A DNA stretch of 64,000 nucleotides from Trichomonas vaginalis G3 (Eukaryota > Parabasalia > Trichomonadida > Trichomonadidae), in the NCBI RefSeq assembly GCF_026262505.1, contig NC_067203.1, positions 21,309,411 through 21,373,410 on the forward strand. Reading direction: 5' to 3'. Both the position numbers and the translations under genes were made by a program. Shown here piece after piece: positions 21,329 through 31,339 of the stretch; position 1 is the first letter of the stretch, and each line of letters begins with the position of its first letter. The notes under the pieces are model-generated. The model did not search any database, was not told where the DNA came from, and worked only from the letters and a program-made list of their open reading frames with translations.

Positions 21329-23766
21329 GGGTGCACACGAGAGGATCATGTAAACTTCAGAATTTAGAACCTTATTTTAGGCATTATCTTGGCTACCTAT
21401 TTAGGCTCGAAAAGCAAAAAATATCAAAAAATACAACTTGACTCCATTATGACCCTTTCATGGAGGTAGTTTTTATCCGCTAGTATTTTCCCTTTGAATC
21501 TCTTTACAATTCGAAATCAAATTCAAATCTCAGTAGAAGAAAGGAAGAATCAACTTACTACGGTTGTAATACGAATAAATACATATATTTAATTATTTTT
21601 ATTTACATAATAATTGTTTGAAGCTCATATTCCATCAAATTTTTAAATAAAAACATTAAAATGTTGAAAATGTTCATATATTTTAATAGGGTTTTGGCAC
21701 TTTATTGAGGAATTACTACATACATAGTCGAACCGAACTTGATATTTTGAAATTTAAATTATTTATCAAAATTAAAATTTAACTTGAAATTTATAATTAT
21801 TTAGTCATATTTTGCATAATTCTAAGTAGATTTTGTAAAAAATCAAGAAAGAAAAATTTTAACGTGCTTTATTTTTTCTTTTTTATAATAATACATATTA
21901 TTATATAATTAACATATTCATAATGTTTCACCCTTTCAAAAATATAATCCTCCTCCTCTCAAATAAACGTACATACGGGTGGCCTCTTTTTTCAAAAAAT
22001 TAAAATTTGAAATTTTGGGCTCAAATATTAGAGATTTTTTCAACCTTCAACGATATATGTTGTCTATATCAGACCTCCTTTCTTTTTGATACTTAACATT
22101 GTTCCTAAATCTTAGCCGTTAAGGCTGTTCTGAAAATATTTTTTTTTCGAAAAAATTCGAAAAAAATTCTTAAAATTCAAAAATCCCTTAATTCCTGAGG
22201 ATTTTGGAAAAAAGTTTTTACATGAACATGTGTATATTATATGAAGTATATTGATAAGGTAAAAATATGGCATTCCAAACGGGAACCGCGGTTGGTTACC
22301 ATGGATTTCCGTCACCGGTCACATTTTAAAGATTTTTAAAGCCTTATAAAAATATGCTTTGTAAATCATTTTTTGTAAATCGGCAAAAATTTGGTAATTT
22401 TCTTCAACTAATAAATCTGCGAATAGCATTTATAATACAAGAACAATCTTTTAAAATGCGTTTGATTCATTTTTGTATAATTTCATATAGGCACATATAT
22501 TCTTCCGGGACTTTCCGTGATTTTACCGTAAAATCATTAGTTTACACCAATTTTTCCGTATTTTGAATAGTTTACTGCACTTTTTCCGTAAAATTGAGTT
22601 ACGGGAATCCGCAAAATTTCCGGACCTCATTTTTCATAGAATATAATAATAATATTTGATAAAAAGATATATTATTTATATTTTTGATTTTTGAATTACG
22701 GAAAAAGTGAATTGTTAACTTGATTTTTTTATATGGTTAATTTTTCAAATGATATTATGAAGATCTAAAATATTAAAAGTAAAAAATTGAATTACAGAAA
22801 AAGTGAGGTCAAAAGTGAAATAAATTTGCAGAACAATTTTCATTGAAATAAGACATTGAGTATCACACTTTAGTGAATCAACATCTATAAGAATGAAGTG
22901 TTTTGAAGCTGAAATAATATTGAATAGAAATTAATTTTTTCTGAAATTTTGAATGAAATTATGGGAAATAAAAAAATTACTAAATATTGTATTCATACAA
23001 ATATATTATTTTAAAGGAAAAATAGATGCTGATAGAAACGATGAAAAATTTTGAAAACTTTACAATTAATTTATGTTCGTTAACCACAGAGCTTGCAATC
23101 CAAAGCTCACGTTAGACTACAAGAGTCATGAAGTCTCATACTAAGGGATATCCAACATATATTTTAATAATCTAATGTTTGTGACAAATATTCAACATAA
23201 AATTAAGTTTTCGTTTCGTTACAAGGCATTCATACTTTGGAGATATCATATTTAATGTACAGAAAAGTTAATATTAAACAATACATGCTAAAGAATTAAT
23301 AAATAAGATAATAAAATAAATTTATACGTAATTACTTTCATTTAATATGCTTTATGCTGTATAATATTGATTAAGAGGCATTAAAAGGTTCCATAGTCTG
23401 CTTTTATAGGCAAGATTTTTGATAAAAATTTAAAATTTTGAAAAATGATGAGAAAAGGAAAAAAAAGGTAAATGAGAGCAAGAGGAGGGGAAAAAAAGAA
23501 AAAGAAAAGAAAGGGAAGGGAAAAATAAAAGAAAGAAGGACATATAAAAATTTAGATGCGCATTCTTAATGCCGAGGCGGCTTGCCGCCGAGGCGCGATT
23601 TTTTTAGGCCTCTACGGTAACCCGGCAATGTTTTTTTAAATCTTGTACAGCCCTAGGTAAAAATCAAATTTTATTGCAGATTCATCGAGAAAATAAACTA
23701 ACGAATCCCTCAAAATTGAGAGGGTAATCCTCCTCCTCTCAAATAAACGTACATACTGGTGCACCC
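21329..23766. mobile_element. TTAA-type non-autonomous DNA transposon, 2438 bp, possibly composite
   Basis: The ends are GGGTGCAC and GTGCACCC, flanked by TTAA at 21325-21328 and 23767-23770. TTAA duplications are typical of the piggyBac and Kolobok superfamilies. No transposase is visible. A 31-bp sequence at 23726-23756, just inside the right end, recurs exactly at 21946-21976, where it is followed by a degraded end-like GGGTGG. The unit may therefore be two related elements or an element with an internal duplication. A GC-rich palindrome (GGCGGC-TT-GCCGCC) lies near 23580-23600. It interrupts the coiled-coil gene. Confidence 0.8.
21946..21976. repeat. 31-bp internal copy of the TTAA-element right end
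   Basis: Identical, in the same orientation, to 23726-23756, 1780 bases away. Confidence 0.85.
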
Positions 23767-24750
23767 TTAAGGAAACAAAGAGTCGAAGCAGAACAAAGGG
23801 AAATGGTTGAATACAGGAAACAAAGACAACAATACTTAGAAATACAATTGACAAGAGCCAAAATGCAACAAGAAGAGAAAATAGAAGAACAAAGGCAAAA
23901 AGCCCAAGAAAAAGAAAGAATTACAGAAGAACAGAAGAAAATGTATGAATTGAAGAAACAAAAAGAAAGAAGAGAGTTCCAAGAAAGAGAAGAACAAAAG
24001 AAACAAAGAGCAACAGAAAACATACAAAGAGATTATGAAAGAAAACAAGAAAGATTACAGAAAATGACAGAAAAAGAATTAATCGTTAGCCAAAGATTAA
24101 ACGCAATTGAAGCTGAGAAACAAAAAGAACTTAAACAGAAAGCTCAAAGTGAACATGAAAGTTATATTCAACGTGTTAAAATGCTTGAAGAAAAGCAAGA
24201 GAAAGAAAGACAAGAAAAAGAAAAAGCGCTTGAAAGATATAATGAAATTGAGTTGAGACAAAGACAAACAATAGAAATGGCAAGAAGAGAGAAAGAAAAG
24301 AAGGCTCTTATGCAAAGAGTAGAAAGAGAACGTAAGAGTGCTAATGCGGCAAGAGAAGAAAGAGCTCGAACTGTTGCTAACGAGAAAAGGCAAAGAGAAT
24401 TTAATCAAAGAATGAGAAAATTGAAGAAAACAGAAGAAATTAAACAAGAAATGCGCGCGAAAAGACAAAAAGAAGCCATCAAAATACAAAGGCAAAGAGA
24501 GGAAATATTGTCTCAGATGTCTTCTTTCTCGAATGTTCCAATGGATGCTCAAGAAGAAAGACTGAGAAAACTTGCCCAACAATTTGATTTATCATATGAT
24601 GAATTAAAGGAGAAAACATTCAGTAGATCGGGTGGATTACCTCCTTTAACAGGGAACTCGACATCTAGATCTAATGCTTCTAAGAGATCATCTTCTCAGA
24701 TGTCAAAGAGAAGTGAAAATAGGAATAATGATTCTTATGATTTCGATTGA

Positions 24751-25143
24751 AAAAGAAAAATATAGTTATTATTTGTTTTTATTCTTTTGTATTATTTACT
24801 TTACAAAAGATTATTATGTTTGTTTATTTTTTGATATTTAATGATGAAATTCAATAAAATAATATTAATTCTAATTTATCTATGTTGATATACAATGACT
24901 AGTTCTTACTTTCAAAGAATATATAGTATATCGCTCAATTTTGCCGAATAATCTTTTTCCTCAAAGAAATAGTGACTTTAGCTCCAAAATATCCCGCCAT
25001 ATTAAACTATTTAGAATATCTAGTCAAGCTTGAAAAAGTATTCAGTCTCTAAAGATTCAAACCAGTTTGGGATATCAAAGCATCATGATAGTTGGATTTA
25101 ACTATCCTTTATTTATTTAATAAAGTTGATTTTAAATTTTTAT
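24751..25143. other. Intergenic, AT-rich, between convergent genes
   Basis: No further feature is recognised. Confidence 0.6.
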
Positions 25144-25962
25144 TCAAAGAACATAATTTGCCAGAAATATGGCTGTGGTTTTAGCAGAAGAATGAATGAT
25201 GTTGGAATATATTTTACATACTCTGGTTGAGTAGACATAACGAATATCATTTTGTGTTAGAATGGAATTATAGAATGCATAAGTTAAAGCAATGATCTTC
25301 TCCTGCTTGTATTCCCTAAAAACAGTAATTGATTCTAAGTTTTTGCAATCACTAAAAACAAATTCACAAAAATAAATCACAGTCGTGGGAAAGATTACGT
25401 TCTTTAAGTAGCGCAGAGAGTAGAAACCGCCAAGAGATATATTCATTACTCCGGTGGGGACAATGTAAAATGATGCGTTTTTTGAAGGAGGAAAAGACAA
25501 TAAAGACTTCATGTCTCTAGAAAATAAAACACCATCAACTGAGCAAAAAAAATTATTTTCTGGATCAACATCTATTTGTTCAAGAGATAAGGAATTATCA
25601 AATGGGTTATCTGGCGAAATGGAATTTAAAGATTTTGGTAGGTTTATGTATGAAACCTTTGTATCATATAGAAAAAAATCTCCTAATGTTAGGGTGGTTG
25701 GTAATATTACATTTACCAAATTAGAAAATCCAGTAAAGCAATTATCAGGAGCTATAGTATAACCATCCATAATTGTAACACTTCTATAATTACTACGAAC
25801 TAATGTAGAAGGGAATTCTATTTTAGGGCTATTTTCATGTGGTAATGTATAACTTTCAGTCAGTAGATCTGAGACTTTTTTACAAAAATGAGAGTAGAAT
25901 TCATTATTGTTACGGATAATTATTCTGACATAATCATGCGAATATTTGTTCTTCAAAAGATT
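25144..25962 (-). pseudogene. BspA-like LRR protein, short, start damaged
   Basis: About 272 codons with BspA-type repeats (CFTGFSNLVNVILPTTLTL; FVFSDCKNLESITV). The middle section, SLEQIDVDPENNFFCSVDG followed by VLFSRDMKSLLSFPP, is the canonical family cap motif. The frame has no ATG before a stop at 25963-25965; the first in-frame ATG lies ~63 codons in. A nearby ATG (25979-25981) is one base out of frame and would give a natural-looking start (MIRLILKS), so a single-base shift near the T run at ~25955 is likely. It is much shorter than the other BspA gene here. It may be a decayed copy or a sequencing artefact. Confidence 0.7.
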
Positions 25963-26082
25963 TTAATATTAGCCTTATCATCAAATTTCAGAAATTCTGA
26001 ATTCGAGAATATATATATGGGTATTATATAACATTACATGATGCAATTGCCTACTTAAATAATACACGTTAAATGTTTAAAT

Positions 26083-27323
26083 TCAACTTTGAATGAAAAT
26101 TACAAATGATAGGAAGAAAGTTTGAGAAGAAATGAAAGATACTTGACATGTTATGAAGAATGATATAAAGTCACTCAAAATGGTAATTTGGCATGCGCCA
26201 TCATAGAAAATAGTGCTTTCTGGTTGTGGAATTTCTGAGTTTCCGCCGTCAAGCATGATCGCGTCGGTGAATTTGTATCCTGAGTAGTGAACTGGCTGAT
26301 GTGTATGCAGAATATTATCAAACCCTGAAGATGACTCGTTAATTGCATCACATTCTATCAATCCTGAAACGAACGAAGATCCGCCTGCACCACAACTGAT
26401 AATGCAATTCGAGTCAATCCCATATCCACCACCATAATATCCAGATCCGCCTGATGGCCTACTTTTTCCAAAACCCAAATATCCTCCAATTCCAAACTTA
26501 GCTGAAATTTGAGTTGAATTAGCATCAATCCCACCACTTGTTTGATTTCCACCTGTTAGAATTGTATTTAAACACGTACCTTCAATTTTATCATTGCATC
26601 TTTCATTTAAACACCCAGGATTTATTGTTAAAACTCCATCCTCACCTTTAATACCACCACCATTGCCAGTGATGCTGCTATAATGTTTGCAGCAGCCACC
26701 TCCAGTGCCAGCAACCATGATACGGCTCTTAAGACTTTCAAAGGAATTCCATTCACCTGGAACAATTCTAATATCAGAAGATCCGCCACCACTCGTCGTA
26801 TCCAGGTATGAGGAGCCTGGGGTTCCTCCGTTATAGGTCAAACTTGGTGAAGCTGTTCCGTGTTGGCCAAGGTAAATATAGAAAACAGATGGAGTTGAGA
26901 CAGAGATAGTTCCTTGAACATATGCACCATAGCTCCCATATGAGAAATCTGGAAAGCCACTTCCGGCACCCCATAACTCTATCCTATATTCACCTGGAGC
27001 AAGAAGTCCCTTATATGGAGTGCAGTCAGAACCTTGACAAGGGTATTCGAAGATCGCTCTTCGGCCTCTATCGTAGTATGTGATTCTATTTGTGCCGAGA
27101 GATTTGTTAACAACATGAAATAGAGGATTATTACACTTCTTGTTTTTGGGAACAATAGCTCAATAACTTCATAAAAAATATGACTTTTTTGAACAGAAAA
27201 GCATATTTGAGTGGCAATGTGCTGTTCATTGAAAATAAAATTTCTTTTATCAATTTTGGGATTGATAAGTAATGATTTTATACTATTTGAGATTGCATTG
27301 AAACTATTTTCATGAATTTCCAT
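26083..27323 (-). pseudogene. Glycine-rich surface-type protein with one frame break
   Basis: The gene starts at the ATG at 27323 (MEIHENSFNAI). After ~55-60 codons (…FYEVIELLFPK) the continuation lies one frame over: NPLFHVVNKSLGTNRITYY, then FEYPCQ, PGEYRIELWGA, YIYLGQHG, GSGYYGGGYG and GAGGSSFVSG, down to 26083. The shift falls at a run of five T and three G on the plus strand (27143-27150). The family is the glycine-rich domain (ALK/LTK-like Gly_rich) that is abundant in trichomonads, often with a C-terminal membrane segment; here the end (ISFFITCQVSFISSQ, then TFFLSFVIFI) is hydrophobic. The position in a homopolymer makes a sequencing error a real alternative to a true pseudogene. Confidence 0.8.
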
Positions 27324-27543
27324 TCGGAGAGAATAATTATATTTCTAACACTCATTCCGTATCAATATATGAGTAATTTACTTCATATGAATTTAAATTA
27401 TAAACCGACAAAGATAAAATATTTTGAAATTGATATTGTTTCTGATGTGTAGAGAATATGCAAATGAATTTTCTGTCATTTAATCATTACTTCCTCCAGG
27501 GAACTTGTTTCTGAACTTTACATTACTTCCCAGGGACCAAAGG

Positions 27544-29532
27544 ATGCCAAAAAAGATTCTCTGTGTAGCCGAGAAGCCATCAGTTGCAAGAGAAGCTGCT
27601 AAGATTCTTTCTAATGGGCACATGGAAACAAAAAAGGGAAAATCCAAATTTAACAACAATTTTGTTTTTCAACGAGATTTTCAAGGTGAAGATGTCAAAG
27701 TTGTCTTTACATCAGTAGCCGGTCACGTTCTAAACTATTGTTTCCCACCAGAATGCAAAAATTGGCAAACTTTTGGAAATACGAAGTTATTTGATTGCCA
27801 ACTTAACACTTGTATTACAGCCAACATGGAAAAAGTTGTTGGTAATCTTCAAACGCAAGCAAAAAAAGCCTTTTTAGTTTTCCTTTGGCTCGATAATGAT
27901 CGAGAAGGCGAAGGAATCTCAGAAGAAGTTGAAGAAATATGCAAACAAGTTAATGAGAACGCAAATTACAAACGAGCCCGGTTTTCAGGCCTCTCACCGC
28001 GAGAAATTATCCATGCATTCAATAATCCCACACCTATCAACAGAAACGACGCAGCAGCAGTCAAACTACGCCAAGAAATCGATCTACGCATTGGTTCCGC
28101 CTTCACACGCTTCCAGAGTCAGTTCAAAGGCATGTTACAAAATGCCGAACTTATTTCATTCGGGCCATGTCAATTTCCTACTCTTGGCTTTGTTGTAGAA
28201 GCCTTCTTCAATCACATCAAGCATGTTCCTGAATCTTTTTGGAAGATCGAACCTTTAATCACAAAAGATAACATAAAAGTGACTCTTAAATGGGACAGAA
28301 AACGATTATTTTGTAAACTGTCAGCATTTGCCATCTACGTTGACATTCTTGACAATCCGATGGCAAAAGTCCTCACAGTTGATGAGCGCGAATCATTATC
28401 AAACAAGCCATTACCGCTGAGCACAATTGAGCTGCAAAGAAGATGTTCGAAGTACTTGAAAATCAGTGCACAACGATCAATGGAAGCCGCTGAAAAATTG
28501 TATCAAAACGGTTGTATATCATATCCAAGAACAGAAACTGATTCATTTTCAGCGGATTTCAAGTTTAAAGATATTGTAAATGCACTCACAAGATTCAAAG
28601 GCGAAATCGGACAGTACTCCAATAAAATCCTGCAGCAGATTGTTCCTCCAAGAGCTGGAAAACACTCGGATAACGCACACCCTCCTATTTATCCGATAAA
28701 AGTGCCAGATAAATTTGACACTCCCGATCAACAAAAAGTTTTTGAATTTGTTTGTCGTCACTTTTTAGCCTGTTGTTCAAAAGATGGAGTTTCTTTGGCA
28801 ACACGTGTCACTTTTGATATTAATGGTGAGCAATTTCATTTGAAAGGAACAAGAGTATTAGAAGAGAATTGGCATGAAATATATCCATACATTCCTTTCA
28901 AAGGAACGAAAATTCCTGAATTTAAAGTCGACGAATTGATTTCACCTACAAATATAGAACTAAATGAAGGAAAAACGACAGCTCCTCCTTTACTAACTGA
29001 ACCTGATCTCCTAAAGAAGATGAATCAGGAAGGAATAGGAACAGATGCAACTTACCAAGACCACATTGCGAAAATTATGGAAAGAAAATACATTGTTCAA
29101 GAAAACAACTATTTTAAACCAACACCACTTGGTTTGGCATTAAATGATGGCTACGAAGGAATGGGATTCGATTTCATGAAACCAAGACTGAGAGCAGAAA
29201 TGGAACAAGGATTGCAGGATATATCAAGTGGAAGACAAACATATGATGCTGTAAGAAATAATTTCATCAAACAGTATAGAGATGCATATGTAACTGCTGA
29301 AAGAATGTACGATGTTTTAACAAGAGAATTCACAAGACAGAAAAATAATCCTTACAACGCTCCTCTCCCTGTCGAAGAACAAGCATCAAAAAGAAGTAAA
29401 TCTAAATCTGATGGCAAAACAAAGAAAAAGAAATCTTCGTCATCAAAATCAACAAAATCATCAAAAACATCAAAATCTTCAAAATCATCAAAATCATCAA
29501 AAACAGCAACAACAAGCACAAGAAAACCATGA
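27544..29532 (+). CDS. TOP3: DNA topoisomerase III (type IA)
   Basis: 662 residues from the ATG at 27544. It cuts and passes single DNA strands and in eukaryotes works with RecQ-type helicases to untangle recombination intermediates in the nucleus. The N-terminal Toprim domain starts ILCVAEKPSVAREAA and carries the metal-binding DNDREGE at 117-123. The type IA gate domains follow, with GRxG-like LRIGSAFTRFQ. The catalytic tyrosine is Y327 in GCISYPRTETDSF. HPPIYP and EGIGTDATY are also conserved. The C-terminus is a long Ser/Lys tail (KSSSSKSTKSSKTSKSSK) with no zinc fingers, unlike animal TOP3A. The gene looks intact. An in-frame TTG-initiated extension upstream is ignored. Confidence 0.95.
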   Translation: MPKKILCVAEKPSVAREAAKILSNGHMETKKGKSKFNNNFVFQRDFQGEDVKVVFTSVAGHVLNYCFPPECKNWQTFGNTKLFDCQLNTCITANMEKVVGNLQTQAKKAFLVFLWLDNDREGEGISEEVEEICKQVNENANYKRARFSGLSPREIIHAFNNPTPINRNDAAAVKLRQEIDLRIGSAFTRFQSQFKGMLQNAELISFGPCQFPTLGFVVEAFFNHIKHVPESFWKIEPLITKDNIKVTLKWDRKRLFCKLSAFAIYVDILDNPMAKVLTVDERESLSNKPLPLSTIELQRRCSKYLKISAQRSMEAAEKLYQNGCISYPRTETDSFSADFKFKDIVNALTRFKGEIGQYSNKILQQIVPPRAGKHSDNAHPPIYPIKVPDKFDTPDQQKVFEFVCRHFLACCSKDGVSLATRVTFDINGEQFHLKGTRVLEENWHEIYPYIPFKGTKIPEFKVDELISPTNIELNEGKTTAPPLLTEPDLLKKMNQEGIGTDATYQDHIAKIMERKYIVQENNYFKPTPLGLALNDGYEGMGFDFMKPRLRAEMEQGLQDISSGRQTYDAVRNNFIKQYRDAYVTAERMYDVLTREFTRQKNNPYNAPLPVEEQASKRSKSKSDGKTKKKKSSSSKSTKSSKTSKSSKSSKSSKTATTSTRKP

Positions 29533-30299
29533 AAAAGTAAACCTAAAAAAGAGGCAAAAAAGTGATTTTTCTGACAATTTATCTTCTCAATTTTATTTTC
29601 TGACACGTAATGCTTATAATTTTAACTCCACTTCTCCACGGATATTAATCAGGTAATACACTGCATAAGAGATTCATAACTTCCAATAAATTTGCTTACA
29701 AGTTTTTATTTCTTCTTAGATGAAATTAGATGACAAAAATGAAATGAAATAAAAATATAATTAGAATTTTCACCAACTTAGACACGGTTACCAAGAATAA
29801 TCATATATTATTCATGTAAAATTTTGTTTGTTAAGTATTTAAACAATTATATTGTTAAGTTTTTAAAAGCAAATATTATTTCCTGGAAATTACCTGATTC
29901 AGTCTGAAATTATAAGTAATTTTGGCAAATAATGCATTATATTGACTATGCTACAGGGACTTGTTCAATTTATAAGCTTAAAACAATTGGTTAAGCTGCT
30001 ATTTGCTCATAGAATTAGAAATTAAAATTCATTTTATATTTAATATGATTGTTATACATCAATTATTGAAGCAGAGCAATGTTCTATTCTTGGAAACTTG
30101 CAATGCAAATACTTCCAGAATAGAAGAAACTACCTAGAAGAGAGAATATATTGCACTATTATTTCAAAAACTTCCGCATTTATATAATGATACGATGTGT
30201 CATTCCAGAATCCTTACACATGCAAATGTTCTCTGGGATGACATTATGTGAATATTCAGAGAATAATGTGCTTATAGTTTACAATGTCAAATTTTTTTG
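29533..30299. other. Intergenic, AT-rich
   Basis: No gene or element is recognised. Confidence 0.6.
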
Positions 30300-30305
30300 T
30301 CACTT
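30300..30305 (+). promoter_or_regulatory. Initiator (Inr) TCACTT
   Basis: The A lies 14 bases before the ATG at 30316. Confidence 0.65.
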
Positions 30306-30315
30306 TTATAAATAA

Positions 30316-30864
30316 ATGCTTTCGCAACAAGAAATAAAGGATAATATGGTTCGCTTCGAGTCGATTTCGACTGAAGAAGCCGCCCAATTAGCAGGTGTTG
30401 TTCTTGATCATATACAACTTAAATCAAATCTTTCTCAGATGCTCGCCGGATTAGAATTCTCAGACACATCAACAAAGCAAATTTTAGCAGATACAATTTT
30501 ATCATTCATTAATAGACTTCTTCAATCCCGTACAGCTACTTCAGATTGTTCTCCACTATTGAAACAGGCAGGTTTAAATGACGAATACTCCGAAGTAATC
30601 AGCAAAGTCATTAGCAACAGATTAGATACTGTTGTTAAAGATTTAGCTGAGAAATCATCAGGCGATAAACTTCAAGACCTTGAATGGAGATTTGGTTTAA
30701 CTGCAGCTTCAAGTACAGGCGCAGGCACTCCATTCATTCAAATGCGTTTACAATTCGAAAATATCCAGCCTGTTTCTATCGAAATGGGCATGACAGAGTT
30801 TTACGAATTCGCTGCTGATATTAAGCGAATTCAAGCTCAAATGTCAAATACCCTTAACATATAA
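30316..30864 (+). CDS. COMM domain-containing protein (COMMD7-like)
   Basis: 182 residues. The C-terminal ~70 residues form a COMM domain: LQDLEWRFGLTAASS, then IQMRLQFENIQPVSIEMG, then EFYEFAADIKRIQAQM. The DLEWRFGLTAASS stretch is close to the human COMMD7 pattern. The N-terminal ~100 residues are helical, as in the family's HN domain. COMMD proteins form heteromeric rings and with CCDC22/CCDC93 make the Commander complex, which recycles membrane cargo from endosomes. An Inr lies 14 bases upstream. The gene looks intact. Confidence 0.9.
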   Translation: MLSQQEIKDNMVRFESISTEEAAQLAGVVLDHIQLKSNLSQMLAGLEFSDTSTKQILADTILSFINRLLQSRTATSDCSPLLKQAGLNDEYSEVISKVISNRLDTVVKDLAEKSSGDKLQDLEWRFGLTAASSTGAGTPFIQMRLQFENIQPVSIEMGMTEFYEFAADIKRIQAQMSNTLNI

Positions 30865-31339
30865 ACATTCAAGAATTATGTCTCTTTTTTATTATATCAA
30901 TTTTTTAGATTGCAAAAAATGAATCTATTTTTTTGACATTGTTTCTCTTTAAATATGAAAAGTACATCCATAGATTATATTTCTTATATTATAATTTGAA
31001 TTATATTTTTGCACAATATATGATTTCTTATTGACAATTATATTTCTTCATTACCTATGAAAATATCCTATACATATCGTCGGTATGCATATCTCAACCT
31101 CTAATCTGGGAAAAGTATTATTTATCTCCTCTATTTGCACAGTTTATCATGCTCTGAGAGAGGAAAACGTATTCGTTCATTGTTCAGATGCATTCATTAG
31201 ATAAGTCATCATCAATGAATGAACAGCTCTGCTAATTAATTCTTTTCATTTTTATTTTTTTATCCAAATAAAATTCCGATTATATAAGATAATATCTATT
31301 TATAAACAAAACAAATACACATATAAAATTATATAATTA
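30865..31339. other. Intergenic, AT-rich, between convergent genes
   Basis: No further feature is recognised. Confidence 0.6.

Larger units (their letters stand above)
18799..24750 (+). pseudogene. Acidic/coiled-coil protein gene split by two DNA transposons
   Basis: The coding sequence runs 18799-20288, 21219-21328 and 23771-24750. Leaving out the two insertions with one copy of each target duplication gives 2580 bases, exactly 860 codons, with the frame kept at both joins. The N-terminal ~210 residues are highly acidic (repeats of DDNDFEDEK; SSAK.SPKK). Next comes a short globular segment near NYPPNFTEKWTLEALRVTG, then a very long charged coiled coil (RKEEKEKQKRHQEEQDRQ and similar) and a Ser-rich tail. 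Such coiled coils in trichomonads are often cytoskeletal; the function here is inferred only. As sequenced, the first part reads into the transposon and stops at 20325. The later part is still fully open, so the insertions look recent. Confidence 0.85.
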
